Source of the DNA: Pleodorina starrii
Taxonomy: Eukaryota > Chlorophyta > Chlorophyceae > Chlamydomonadales > Volvocaceae
Direction of reading: 5' to 3'
DNA: 64,000 nt
NCBI GenBank assembly: GCA_030267565.1
Contig: BRXU01000015.1
Span: 62,001-126,000, forward strand
Both the position numbers and the translations under genes were made by a program. The notes beneath the pieces were generated by a model. That model was not told the origin of the DNA. It saw only the letters and a program-made list of their open reading frames with translations, and searched no databases. Below are positions 14,901 through 23,737 of the stretch, one piece after another (the first letter of the stretch is position 1; each line of letters opens with the position of its first letter).

Positions 14901-15170
14901 CCTCGACCCATGGGCCCAGTCTCGACCCATGGGCCCAGCTTCGACCCATGGGCCCAGCCTCGACCCATGGGCCCAGCCTCGACCCATGGGCCCTGCTTCG
15001 ACCCATGAGCCCAGCCTCGACCCATGGGCCCAGCCTCGACCCATGGGACCAGCTTCGACCCATGAGCCCAGCTTCGACCCATGGGCCCAGTCTCGACCCA
15101 TGGGCCCAGCCTCGACCCATGGGCCCAGTCTCGACCCATGGGCCCAGCTTCGACCCATGAGCCCAGCTTG

Positions 15171-15585
15171 CCCTCTAAACTTTGATGCGTACAAGATCGT
15201 GTACGTTATATATGTGGGTTTGAAGTACCTTATTGAGAATCATGCCATTGACATCGAGCTTGCCGGAGATACCATTGTATTGGACTTGCGCGAACCAGGT
15301 ATGTTACAAGGTACATAGTTGAAACAATTAGGACTCGCGACTCATTTACTCATATTACACCTCATGACTCGCACAGGTGCCACTGATATGATTTGGCGCC
15401 TGACCAGCGCCGACCCAACGGAGTTCTTGGGCCAACTCCAGTGGGAAGGGCCGCCCTTGGTGCTTCCCGGTCTCGCAATGCAGAACAACGTCCGTGTCAA
15501 CGTGCAATTGAAGTACCTGTCCGGCGAGAAGGAGTGCAATCGCATCTTTACGCTGTTGTGGAAGGACGTCCTTCCGATTCCCTAG
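15171..15585 (+). CDS. 5'-truncated spliced gene abutting the satellite, unknown product
   Basis: Two exons of an unrecognised protein. Exon 1 is open from the end of the satellite to 15,298; exon 2 runs from 15,377 to the TAG at 15,583-15,585. The 78-bp intron begins GTATGT and ends GCACAG, and splicing joins the exons in phase (a Gly codon is split), giving about 110 readable residues. The peptide ends LLWKDVLPIP and has no motif I can name. The satellite is in frame with exon 1, so no proper start can be chosen: the 5' part is missing, replaced by satellite or lying in an unseen exon. Unspliced, exon 1 meets a stop at 15,316-15,318. A TGTAA motif lies 140 bp past the stop. Either a gene cut by array growth or a relic. 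Confidence 0.55.
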
Positions 15586-15724
15586 TCCTCAAGCTGCAGA
15601 GTGCACTCTTTTGAGCTCTGGGGCAAAATAGTCAGGCGCCGATCAGGGTGATGTGTCTTTCGGAGGAGGAGAGACACCCATGGCACCCATGGCGCCCATG
15701 ACACCCAGGGCGAGCCGTCCACAG

Positions 15725-15729
15725 TGTAA
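15725..15729 (+). promoter_or_regulatory. Putative TGTAA polyadenylation signal
   Basis: TGTAA lies 140 bp downstream of the stop of the spliced gene on the same strand. TGTAA is the usual polyadenylation signal of chlorophyte algae. It sits in a longer block beginning TGTAACGACCTTGCA that occurs again at 19,885, so it could instead be part of a dispersed repeat. Confidence 0.45.
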
Positions 15730-15852
15730 CGACCTTGCAACACAGCCCAAATGCAGCTCTGGCCTCAATACGCGCAATTTCTTAGGGTCTCTTTGATCGT
15801 AGCCGGCCTGAAGCGACATGCGCTGGAACGCACAACGCTCGCATGCAGAAAG

Positions 15853-15923
15853 CACCTCAACACTTCAACACTTCAACACCTCAACACCTCAACACCTCAA
15901 CACTTCAACACCTCAACAGCTCA
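15853..15923. repeat. 9-bp minisatellite CAACACCTC/CAACACTTC
   Basis: About eight tandem copies of a 9-bp unit alternating CAACACTTC and CAACACCTC, decaying at the right end into CAACAGCTCAGC. Located just past the stop codon of the MYND gene, which ends at 16,011 on the minus strand, so it may lie in that gene's 3' untranslated region. Confidence 0.85.
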
Positions 15924-16010
15924 GCACCCCACACTGCGCGAGCGTGAATCTCGGGCGCCTTGAACACCGGTTAACGCGCCCATGTCTGCGGTGCAGTGCA
16001 GACACGCCCC

Positions 16011-19000
16011 TTACTTGGCCTGCTTCCGCGCCGCCCATTCCGGGCACTCCGCGCTGTGCGCGCTCGTCCAGTGTTCGAACTGGCACGTGCCGCTGCAGTA
16101 CGACACTAATTTGCAGCGGCAGGTCTTGAGTCCCGACAGCGCCGCCACGCTGGGGCCCCTCAGGTTGCAGCACGACGGGTTGGCGCATAGCTTGATGCCC
16201 GCGGCCTCCACCACCTCCGCCGCAGCGTATGGCGACGGCAGCTTGGGCCGGTGCTGCGCCAGGCCATGCTTTGCCGCCACCACCGCCCGCAGCACCGCAA
16301 GCTGCGGCGTCTCCTGCTCCGGCGAGGGGCCCGGCGCTGACGCCTCGGGTGCACTCCCACCGCCTTGTTCCCCGCCGCCGCCGCCGCTGCGGCTGTTTCG
16401 GTCCGCCCAGGCCTCAAACACTGATAGCAGCTCGTGGCGGTTCTGACTCGCCAGCAGGTTCCGGAGCCAGCCGTCCAGTAGGATGTCACGATCGATCGTT
16501 GACCCAGCACCCTGCAAGGCACAGCATGTTGGCAGCGAAATGGCATTATCTTCCTAAACGACTTGGCAGACGCAGCATGATGCAAAAATACTGTACTTAG
16601 GAAGTTAGCAACCCCCTATCAAGTCGTACTCACGAACTCACCGCCGACAACGGTACAGCGGTGGAACCCTCGGCCTGGACGGTCTTGGCAGGCACAGGCA
16701 CAGCAGCAGCAGTCGGCGGCGAGTCCTTGACTCTGGTGATGAACATCTGGACGCTGCGTGGCACCGCGAGCGTCAGCACCTCCAGCACCTCCAGCACCGC
16801 CGGCAGCAGCGCTCCTGGGTCCAGCCCAGCTGCAGCTGCTGCGACCCCCCCTTCTTGACCCGCAACCTCCTCACTCGCACCCAGCTCCTTCAGCTGCGCA
16901 AAGAACTTGTGGATCCAGGCGAGCATGTCGATTGCAATCATCAGGAAGGTCACCCATGACACATACGCGACCGCACCCGGCCCTGCGGGCCGACGGGCGG
17001 CAGACTGGGTGCTGGAGCTTGCGCCGGACGATGCTGTCCCCTCCTGCGCCTGCGCCTGCGCCTGCGCCTGCGCCTGCGCCTGCGCCTGCGCCTGCGCCTG
17101 CGCCTGCGCCTGCGCCTGCGCCTGCGCCTGCGCCTGCGCCTGCGCCTGCGCCTGCGCCTGCGCCTGCGCCAACTCGAGCTCACAGAGGTCCCGTGCGGCC
17201 AGGCACTGCAAGGCCGCCTCCAGGACCCAGCGGAGCGCCGCCTTGCCCATGGCGACCGAAAACCACGTGTCCATCACGCGAGCCAACCAGACCGCAAACG
17301 GAAGCCACTGCGAAACGGCAAAGATTGCGAGGGCCTGCTGCTGTGCTGCCGCGGGCGTGCCTGCAGCGGGGCGACCGCCCAGCTGGGCGAGAGCATCCAC
17401 CAAGACGGGTACGCCGCCTTGCTCGAGTGCGTCGTTCAGCGCCAGGGGACTGTCGATCCCGCTAAACGGCGGCGGCAGCAGCACCACCGCCAGCTGCTCC
17501 AACAGCGCCATCATGTATGACGTGACCAGCACCTCCGCGTCTTGGTGCTCGTTGGGCTCGTTGTTGCCCGCCCGGATCGCCTCGAAGCCGCGCTCCTTGA
17601 ACACCTCCATCAGGTAGCGAAGTGAAACGATGATTGATGCGGCGTCCCGCACTGACCCGTGGGCCAGCACGGCCGGCCACACGCCGGGCCAGCGCAACAA
17701 GTGGTTGACGGCGCACAGGCACGAGGTCTCGCTGCCGGTGGCTGGGTCGCCCCGTCCCCAGCTGCGCAGGAGGTGCTCCATGGCGGGCAGCAAGCCGGCG
17801 TCCAGTGCACAGCGGAGGTTGAAAGCACAGCCGTGCTCAGCGGCGGCACCGGCTGGCGGTGTATCATGCGGAGTAAGGGTGTGGACAATGGAAACCGATT
17901 AGAAAGCGGATTCAAAGCCCAGTCTGCTATACAGGGTTGCTATAACACAACATGGGTATTCTTACCTGCACCATCCAAAGCAGCGGCGGCCACAATCGCC
18001 GCATCCCGCAGCTGCCCATGCTGCAAGTCCAGGCGTAGCAGCCCGCCGATGAGCTGCAGAGGCCGGTGATCCGAGTACTGTAGCCGCACTCCCGGCCGTG
18101 CCAGCAGTGTAGCCAGGACCTGCCACTGCAGACCGAGCCTCGCCACCAGGTTCTTGGCCTTCATCCGCATCGTGAGGCGGATTAGTAGCATGGCAGGTTC
18201 CACAAGCGTCAGCTGGCTGCCCCCCGGCAGGTGCTCCACCCCTATTGACGGGTCCACGGTGCATGCCAGGGCCTCCAAGACCATGTCAAATACATTGGTG
18301 GGACGGAAGGGGATGCCTTCCGCCTGCCGCTGCGGTCCCTCTGGTATGACCAGGTGCCAGACGAGTGTTGCCGCACTCAGCCGGGATAACAGGCGGTCAG
18401 TCAGAACCTGGGACGAGCCGGAAGCGGAATTGTGCATGAGCTCCGGCAACATGACATCCGGCACCCCAAAACGGGGTCCCTCGCCGCCCGTTATCCGAAG
18501 CCGGCACGCCACAATCTCCCGTCCCAGCAGAAACTGCAGTGTGGCAACACGACAAGGGGCATGACGGCACGTCGTTATTGATCCCGACAGACTGTGCTCT
18601 GGGTGGGGTATGCTGGACACAGGGTTGCTAATTCTTTTGCACCATGCTGCGTCTGCCAAGTCTTTTAGGAAGAAAGCAACCCTGATGCTGGAGGGCGGGA
18701 CGTGCTGGGCAAACATGTTTGCAGACAGGCACACAGCAGGCGCACAGGCGCACATACCTGTAGGCAGCGCATGGAAAGGATGCCTCGTACTCGCAGCAGC
18801 AACTGTTGTGCAACATTGGCATCTGGCGGCCCGTTGCCTAGCGCTGCCAGATGCGCCAAGAGCATGCCCTGCTTGCCAGCGATGCCGTGCAACGCGCTGA
18901 CGATGCAACCGCAAGTCTCCATAACTCCCAACCGGATACACCGCGCCTGGTCCACGGGCAGCTGCGGATCAGCTGCCGCCTCCAGGGCCGTCAGCAGCGC

Positions 19001-19606
19001 TCTGGAGGCGTGTTCGAGGAAGCTGCTGCGCGACAGAGCCCCCAGGCACGCCTCATACAGCGCCGTGCCAGTGTGATCGGTCGGAACCTGAGGCTGGTTG
19101 CTGACCGTCAGCTGTGCGATGCTGCTGAAGATCAAGCTGAACTGTGCCATCAGGCGCAGCTTGGACACCAAGTCGCTGCCGGGGAGGCCGGTCCAGGCTT
19201 TCAGGAGGCAGGCGTAGCCGTGAAACATATCCTGGTGGATCAGGCGGGCGGCGAGCTGCCTGCCCAAGGAAGAGCCCGCTTTCAAGGCGTTGGTCTTGAT
19301 GAAGAGGAACAGGATGCAGCCCATCAAAATCTCGAGCCGAATGACCTCGGAGGCGCTGCTGCTCGCCGTCAGTTGAACCAGCAGACGCATTGCGACGCCG
19401 TGCAGCTCCAAGACCCTAAGCCAAAGGCCCATATCCATGGCCGCTGCGATGTCCAAGCCCTTGTTGCCTTCCAGGCTGTCCACGAGGTCGGCGAACTCTT
19501 TCAGATGCGGCTTGGAAAGGCGAGCTAGGCCGTCTGGGCCCTGCCCGGCGGCTTCAAGGATCACATCAATAATGGCAGCGAGACTGGTACTCGGGCCGAA
19601 ACTCAT
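16011..19606 (-). CDS. MYND-type zinc-finger protein, four exons
   Basis: Spliced minus-strand gene. Exons: 19,606-18,758, 18,533-17,966, 17,852-16,642 and 16,511-16,011. Each intron has GT/AG ends (donors GTATGT, GTAAGA, GTGAGT) and phases agree (0, 1, 0), giving 1,042 residues. The start is an ATG at 19,606 and the stop a TAA. The C-terminus (about residues 985-1,032) is a MYND finger: a Cys pair, then CRC, YCSGTC and a final HSAEC. MYND domains bind proline-rich peptides in partner proteins. The rest is helical and Leu/Ala-rich, interrupted near 701-742 by about 21 Ala-Gln repeats. Large helical proteins with one C-terminal MYND finger are abundant in volvocalean algae; their role is unknown. 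Introns 1 and 3 each contain a small MITE. The exon model is from reading alone, but the joined frame is continuous. Confidence 0.85.
16541..16612. mobile_element. Degraded 65-bp-family MITE in intron 3 of the MYND gene
   Basis: Contains the family core TATCTTCCTAAACGACTTGG and GCAGACGCAGCATGATGC, and ends GTTAGCAACCCC. The left inverted terminus has decayed (TGGCATTATC where CAGGGTTGCTATC is expected). It lies inside the 130-bp intron (16,512-16,641) and makes up much of it. Confidence 0.7.
17045..17170. repeat. Hexanucleotide microsatellite (TGCGCC)21
   Basis: 21 uninterrupted copies of TGCGCC, 126 bp. In exon 3 of the MYND gene it is read on the minus strand as alternating Gln-Ala (about residues 701-742). 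Being a multiple of three, length change would keep frame. The perfect copies suggest it is young and length-variable. Confidence 0.95.
18618..18684. mobile_element. 65-bp hAT-like MITE in intron 1 of the MYND gene
   Basis: Best-preserved copy of family A. Termini CAGGGTTGCT (from 18,620) and AGCAACCCTG (to 18,684) are exact reverse complements. The element is flanked by ATGCTGGA on both sides (18,610-18,617 and 18,685-18,692), with two extra bases (CA) before the left terminus. An 8-bp target duplication and CAGGG ends are typical of the hAT superfamily. It has no coding capacity, so it depends on a transposase from elsewhere. Confidence 0.85.
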
Positions 19607-19852
19607 ATTTGTGTGGACATCTACTTTCGAACAGAGCGTATGTTCATTGTCTGTCGAAACAAAGTTTCAGTCCGAACGTGCATCAAAGTATCAAGTTGAA
19701 AATAAATAGTTCGACTATAAACAAGCCGCGGGCAGCCGAATGCGGGGCCCCGGAAGCTGCAGGAAAGCCCCGGAAGCTGCAGGAAACTGGGGCCCGGCCG
19801 GGCCCCCACCCCCCGTTCATTCTCGCGCTGGCACCAGCCAGTATACCGGTAT
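19607..19852. promoter_or_regulatory. 5' region of the MYND gene
   Basis: The 246 bp between the MYND start and the 3' end of the ankyrin pseudogene. The part nearest the ATG is AT-rich. Further out is a direct repeat of a 20-bp unit (about 19,747-19,786) and a perfect 18-bp palindrome GGGGCCCGGCCGGGCCCC (19,789-19,806). Presumably the MYND promoter, but I see no clear TATA box. Confidence 0.4.
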
Positions 19853-20565
19853 CTAGAACGCCCGAAGCAGACATTTTACGAGTCTGTAACGACCTTGCAG
19901 CACAGTCGAGATCAGAAGTTCATCATGTAGGGCGTAGACATCTGCTCCCGCATCAATCAGGCACTTCACGATTTCATAATGGTTGTTAGATACGGCTGCG
20001 CACAATGCCTCATCCTGTTTAGCGTGCACGTCCGCCCCGGCATCGATAAGGCACTTTACGACCTTGTAATGGCCATTGCTTGCAGCTTGACGTAGCGCTT
20101 CATTTTCAGTAGAATGAACATCCGCTCCGGCATCAAGCAAGCACTTTACGATTTCACAATGGTTGTTAGATACAGCAGCACGCAATGCTTCATCCTGTTC
20201 AGAATGCACATCCGCTCCGGCATCAAGCAGGCACTTGACGACCTCGTGATGGCCATAGTGTGAAGCTATTCGTAGCGCATAATCCTGTTCAGCATGTATG
20301 TCAGCTCCGGCATCAATCAGGCACTTTACGACTTCGTGATGACTATGGTCTGCAGACCATCGTAGCGGTGCATCCTGGTTAGCATGTATGTCAGCTCCGG
20401 CATCGAGCAGGCACTTGACAACATCGCAATGGCCACTGTATGCAGACCATTGTAGTGCTGCATCCTGCTTAGCATGGACATCCGCTCCGGCATCGAGCAG
20501 GCACTTGACGACCGCGTAATGGTCATGGTATGCAGCCAATTGTAGCGCTTGATCATGGTCAACAT

Positions 20566-20671
20566 TAGGGTTGTTGCTATCTTCCTAAAAGACTTTGGTA
20601 GACGCAACAGGAGCTAATTCTTTTGCACCATGTTGCGTCTACCAAAGTCTTTTAGGAAGATAGCAACCCTG
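20566..20671. mobile_element. 106-bp fold-back MITE (family A) inside the ankyrin pseudogene
   Basis: Two arms of about 36 bp, starting GTTGCTATCTTCC, pair as a near-perfect inverted repeat around a short centre, ending TAGCAACCCTG. Flanks GTCAACAT (20,558-20,565) and GTCAGCAT (20,672-20,679) are a target duplication with one mismatch. It looks like two family A elements fused head to head. It adds 114 bp, keeping the frame but bringing in a stop. Confidence 0.88.
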
Positions 20672-20895
20672 GTCAGCATGTATGTCAGCACCGGCATCGA
20701 GAAGGCACTTGACAACCGCGTGATGGCCATTGTATGGAGCTATTCGTAACGCGTCGTCATGGTTGGCATGAACGTCAGCACCGGCATCGAGAAGGCACTT
20801 GATGATCTCATAATGGCCACGGTATGCAGCCAGCCTGTATGCAGCCCCGTATAGCGCATAATCTTCCTGAGCATGTATGTCAGCACCGGCATCGA

Positions 20896-20976
20896 CAGGC
20901 TCCCAGACGAATTAGAAAAGGATCTAAAGGTTTCGTGATGACCCCTTAGATCCTTTTCTAATTCGTCTGGAGCCTG
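20896..20976. mobile_element. 81-bp hAT-like MITE (family C) inside the ankyrin pseudogene
   Basis: Inverted arms of about 33 bp, starting CAGGCTCC and including GACGAATTAGAAAAGGATCT, differ only by two one-base indels. It is flanked by the exact duplication GGCATCGA (20,888-20,895 and 20,977-20,984). GGCATCGA is also part of the ankyrin repeat sequence, but its placement exactly at both ends favours a target duplication. Confidence 0.9.
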
Positions 20977-21358
20977 GGCATCGAGAATGACCATGGTATT
21001 CGAAGCCAATAGAAGCGCTTCAACCAGTTTAGCGTGCAAGTTCACGCTTGCTCCCAGAAGGCACCTGACTGCATTTACATGACCGTTTGTCGAGGCCATA
21101 ACAAGCGCCGTGCCTTTCGCATGCATGTTGAGTTCGGAAGCCAGCAGCAGAAGTCTGATGATGTCCGTTTTTCCCAAGGATGCCATACGACTCATTATCG
21201 ACCCATAGCTTTGTCAAACAGGGGCTGTCAAAGATGTTTTGAATGCAGGCTTTGAATGTCTTCGAAACACATTGTACAGCGAATGTAGTTCGTATGGGCA
21301 GCCGAGTGAAAATATCACGTGTACATATCTGCTGAGGCATGTACAATGTAGGATCCAT

Positions 21359-21576
21359 TTGATTCGGTCCTATGATGATGCACTTATACAGACTTGTAAA
21401 TCGCCTGCACCCTGGATATAGACCGTGGATCGGTGGAGGGCAGGGTTGCTACCAGGCTGGCTATCTTCCTGCAGAACCTTTAAGTCGAATAGATAGCCAG
21501 CCTGTGCGGGGCGATTTACAAGTTTTAGTAAAGTTTTAAGAATTGTATATTGTATATACAAGTCACACACGCGGTC
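21359..21576. promoter_or_regulatory. Divergent intergenic region with a nested MITE
   Basis: Separates the ankyrin gene (minus) from the kinase gene (plus). An outer inverted pair, ACTTGTAAATCGCC (21,392-21,405) and its complement (21,510-21,523), brackets a family B MITE and a CAGGGTTGCT remnant. AT-rich TATA-like sequence (TTGTATATTGTATATA, about 21,543-21,558) lies about 20-35 bp before the kinase ATG and could be its promoter. Confidence 0.5.
21453..21504. mobile_element. 52-bp MITE, family B
   Basis: Terminal inverted repeats CAGGCTGGCTATCT (21,453-21,466) and AGATAGCCAGCCTG (21,491-21,504) match perfectly. A related copy lies in the composite element at 23,738. No clear target duplication. 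It sits right after a CAGGGTTGCT family A end, so it may have inserted into an older element. Confidence 0.75.
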
Positions 21577-22992
21577 ATGCTGTCGCCTAAAGGCAGTCGC
21601 CGGAAGTCACGCACCCAGCCTGCATCGATCACGTTCACAAGCAGGGTTGGGAACCGCCGTGGCCGCAAGACCAGTGGCCGCGCGCATCGTGTTTCCGGCC
21701 GCAAGACCAGTGGCCGCACGCATCGTGTTTCCGGCCGCAAGACCAGTGGCCGCGCGCATCGTGTTTCCGGCCGCAAGACCTCAGCGCTTACCGCCACTTG
21801 CAGGACATCACGAAAAACGCAAAAAGGGTCAGGAACCACCCAGCAGCCTCACGAGAGTTCGGAGACCCAGCAAGAGATTCCAGATTTTACTTTTTTGGGT
21901 GAGGGAGGTTATGGTGTCGTCTTTCATGTGAACGTTGGCAATAAAGGCTACGCAATAAAGATACCCACCAAACCTCATAAGCCTATACCGGATGACCTTA
22001 ATAATGCGTTGTGCGAAATTGCATATGATAAAAATGATGAAAGTGGTAAGAAAAAACTTTTCAAATACTTTCCCATACGTGACATTGCGGATTTTAAATT
22101 ATTCACGAAATACGGTATTATGTCTTCATGCATAGGATGGGATCTCAAGACGTACCTGGACATGGATGTACCTACACTAAAATTTGAGGTGGATAGTTTA
22201 AATATAAGGAGGACGGTCAAAGAGGCGAACACAGATTTAACAGAAGATTTTTTCCATAGAGCGTACACGTTTATAACTGAAGGCCTTCAGTGGTTGCACG
22301 ATAACCGATTGTTCTTTTGCGACCTGAAGCTGAGCAATATCATGTTCTGTGGTGATTGCTTTAAGTTTATTGACGTCCAGTCCATTCGGCCCGATAAGTA
22401 TTGCATTACGACTACACCAAAATACAACGACGAAGATAAGGACGCGGTAAACGTCGATAAGCGCGGTTTGTGTTGCGCGTTATTGGAGCTACGTGTTTAT
22501 TATCATTATCATTTAAAGAAACAAAATTGTGGTGCAGGCCGGTTTGAGACATTTGAGGCGAACGTTTTGCAAACTATCAATACATATAGTTCCGTCAAGC
22601 CGCCTCCTATCTTGTCGAACCTGCATAAGAAGTTTCCCTTGAAAGGCAAACTGGAAGGTATGTTATCATGGGTCAATGCGCGTGCAATTGATGAGTTCTT
22701 GAATGGGAGTGATGATTACAGACCTTTCTCGGATGCGACCCCTGGCACTAGTGCTGCAACCAATATGTCCGCCTCTTCTGTCCCAGGACGCGCGGCACGT
22801 CAGCAGTCCGACGGCGCTGCTTCTGCGAGGATTGTCTCAGCGTCGCGATCGCGACAATCCTCGCAGAAGCAGAGTAATTTTTCGTCCACCATTTCTGTCC
22901 CAGAACGCGCGGCACGTCAGCAGTCCGACCAGCTGAGTTTTTCGTCCATCACGTCTACTCCCCCGTCGAACGGCCCCCTCGTTTCATATTAG
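21577..22992 (+). CDS. Divergent serine/threonine protein kinase
   Basis: 471 residues from the ATG at 21,577; the frame is open a little upstream, but this is the first ATG. Residues 29-64 are three copies of the basic 12-mer GRKTSGRAHRVS. The kinase domain starts near 104: glycine loop GEGGYG (108-113), ATP-binding Lys in AIKIP (128), likely helix-C Glu147, a catalytic loop reading FFCDLKLSNI in place of HRDLKxxN (Asp249, Asn254), and a metal Asp in FIDV (266) in place of DFG. The altered HRD and DFG motifs are typical of divergent viral kinases, but all catalytic residues are present, so it may be active. The tail is Ser/Ala-rich with a duplicated PxRAARQQSD segment. No introns; AT-richer than the MYND gene. 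It is divergent from the ankyrin gene and convergent with the next gene. Confidence 0.85.
   Translation: MLSPKGSRRKSRTQPASITFTSRVGNRRGRKTSGRAHRVSGRKTSGRTHRVSGRKTSGRAHRVSGRKTSALTATCRTSRKTQKGSGTTQQPHESSETQQEIPDFTFLGEGGYGVVFHVNVGNKGYAIKIPTKPHKPIPDDLNNALCEIAYDKNDESGKKKLFKYFPIRDIADFKLFTKYGIMSSCIGWDLKTYLDMDVPTLKFEVDSLNIRRTVKEANTDLTEDFFHRAYTFITEGLQWLHDNRLFFCDLKLSNIMFCGDCFKFIDVQSIRPDKYCITTTPKYNDEDKDAVNVDKRGLCCALLELRVYYHYHLKKQNCGAGRFETFEANVLQTINTYSSVKPPPILSNLHKKFPLKGKLEGMLSWVNARAIDEFLNGSDDYRPFSDATPGTSAATNMSASSVPGRAARQQSDGAASARIVSASRSRQSSQKQSNFSSTISVPERAARQQSDQLSFSSITSTPPSNGPLVSY
21661..21768 (+). repeat. 36-bp in-frame tandem repeat in the kinase gene
   Basis: Three full copies of a 36-bp unit, beginning GGCCGCAAGACCAGTGGCCG, and a partial fourth to about 21,780. 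Each encodes GRKTSGRAHRVS with one Ala/Thr change. The encoded stretch is strongly basic and precedes the kinase domain; it could be a nuclear-targeting or nucleic-acid-binding segment. Confidence 0.92.
22817..22872. repeat. Perfect 19-bp inverted repeat in the kinase 3' end
   Basis: CTGCTTCTGCGAGGATTGT (22,817-22,835) is the exact reverse complement of 22,854-22,872, separated by 18 bp that themselves contain TCGCGATCGCGA. It lies in the Ser-rich tail of the kinase and between two direct repeats containing ACGCGCGGCACGTCAGCAG. It could form a hairpin in DNA or mRNA, or be an old insertion read through in frame. Confidence 0.85.
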
Positions 22993-23004
22993 TAGGTCGC
23001 TCAC

Positions 23005-23054
23005 CAGGGTTGCTATCTTCTTGAAAGACTTGGCAGACGCAGCATGATGCAAAA
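23005..23054. mobile_element. Partial family A MITE
   Basis: Begins CAGGGTTGCTATCTTC and continues with the GACTTGGCAGACGCAGCATG core to GATGCAAAAC. The right terminus AGCAACCCTG is missing. It fills most of the gap between the convergent kinase gene and the next gene, which ends at 23,066. Confidence 0.75.
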
Positions 23055-23065
23055 CAACTTCCAGC

Positions 23066-23653
23066 TCAAAACCCAACCATCAAGATGGACTTGATTTGGC
23101 TACACATGATTGCCGTGTAGAGCTGCTGCTCATTCTTGAGCTCTATCTGACGCAATGCGTCCTTGAGCTTTTTGTAGCGCTCAGAGAAGCATTGAATCCG
23201 CTGCTGGTTGAGTGCCATCCATAACCAGATTCCTGCTGTCGTCTTCTCATCCTTCTCCCCGCCATCCTGCTGCTGCAGCATCTCCTCCATGACATACAGC
23301 AGGTTGAAAATCGTGGTGATTTCGTAGGAGATGTCGAAAGCTCCATCGAGCCATTCCGGGTTCTTCACAATCTCCTTACAGGCCGTGAAGACATCCAGCC
23401 GAGCGGCCCTCTTCTTCATGCCTTGGACCAGCTTAGCCACGACTTCATCGAGGTAGTTATAGCCCCCCGCCCTCAAGACAATCCGTGTGGGCCATTTCTC
23501 ACCTTCATACTCACTGTTGGCAAAGTTGTACCAGCAGGCGGCCCCCAGGACCTCCGCGTTAACCTGGTGACCAGCGCCGATGAGCATTTCTAATTTTTCG
23601 ATCCGGCCTTGACAGCACGCGTCACACATCTCCACGATGATGGTGGGCCACAT
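23066..23653 (-). CDS. Hypothetical protein with an ankyrin-like N-terminus
   Basis: 195 residues from an ATG at 23,653. I do not recognise the family. The N-terminal ~40 residues (CCQGRIEKLEMLIGAGHQVN) resemble one ankyrin helix pair. The remainder is mainly helical and charged (VAKLVQGMKKRA, YKKLKDALRQIELKNEQQL) with no cysteine cluster or obvious catalytic motif. No signal peptide or membrane segment is apparent. Intron-less; it lies 73 bp from the convergent kinase gene and about 60 bp below the original end of the next minus-strand gene, the close packing seen throughout this half of the island. Confidence 0.6.
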   Translation of the reverse strand: MWPTIIVEMCDACCQGRIEKLEMLIGAGHQVNAEVLGAACWYNFANSEYEGEKWPTRIVLRAGGYNYLDEVVAKLVQGMKKRAARLDVFTACKEIVKNPEWLDGAFDISYEITTIFNLLYVMEEMLQQQDGGEKDEKTTAGIWLWMALNQQRIQCFSERYKKLKDALRQIELKNEQQLYTAIMCSQIKSILMVGF

Positions 23654-23737
23654 TTTTCGTGTCGTGCACGGTATGGTGGCATTTCAGAATAGTAGAGGTA
23701 TAGCTTCAATTTTTCTATGTTCGCTGTGCCTTGGGAT

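Larger units (their letters stand above)
1..15169. repeat. 19-bp satellite array, left block
   Basis: Continuous tandem array of a 19-bp unit, consensus GACCCATGGGCCCAGCCTC on the plus strand (minus strand for the first ~156 bp). The unit contains the self-complementary words CCCATGGG, TGGGCCCA and TCGA. Common variants change CCTC to CTTC or TCTC, ATGGGC to ATGAGC, or CCTCGA to CTTGGACGCATTGCGC. A recurring marker variant carries CCTAGGCCTTTGGGCCAGC (near 1,370, 3,690, 3,983 and many more) and is nearly always followed by two CTTC units, so the array is built from longer composite units. The array extends beyond the window start and stops abruptly against unique sequence near 15,169. No unit carries a fixed stop, so long ORFs in all frames are a by-product; stops come only from variants such as ATGAGC, CCTAGG and CATAAG. 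I see no gene in it. Confidence 0.97.
15586..16010. other. Intergenic region with two 9-bp minisatellites
   Basis: Between the truncated gene and the 3' end of the MYND gene. It holds a short run of degenerate CCCATGGCA-type 9-mers (about 15,675-15,712) that recalls the CCCATGGG core of the satellite, then a TGTAA motif, then a second minisatellite. No coding region could be supported. Confidence 0.6.
19853..21358 (-). pseudogene. F-box/ankyrin-repeat gene, broken by a frameshift and two MITEs
   Basis: Starts at an ATG at 21,358. The first 50 or so codons resemble an F-box (ICTRDIFTRLPI, then a VSKTFKAC segment); the rest is ankyrin repeats of about 33 residues with the core VKCLLDAGADVHA, and it ends at a stop at 19,853. 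Three breaks: a fifth T in the run at 21,168-21,172 shifts the frame between F-box and ankyrin parts; an 81-bp MITE plus an 8-bp duplication (89 bp) shifts it again at 20,896; a 106-bp MITE plus an 8-bp duplication (114 bp, in frame) puts in a stop near 20,593. Allowing for these, one reading frame runs from F-box to C-terminus. F-box/ankyrin proteins are common in giant viruses, where they are thought to recruit host ubiquitin ligases. The last ~230 codons remain intact. Confidence 0.85.

Noticed and set aside
1..15169. Telomeric repeat
   Set aside because: Chlorophyte telomeres are TTTAGGG or TTTTAGGG type. The 19-bp unit is GC-rich, internal to genes on one side, and lacks G-run/T-run strand bias.
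16758..17617. Plus-strand ORFs of 235-236 codons across the hexamer tract
   Set aside because: They are antisense to exon 3 of the MYND gene and consist of GC-rich shadow frames and microsatellite translation (Ala-Pro or Cys-Ala repeats).
17930..17955. Another family A MITE in intron 2 of the MYND gene
   Set aside because: Only CAGGGTTGCTATAAC matches; there is no core or right terminus. It could be a remnant, but chance similarity is not excluded.
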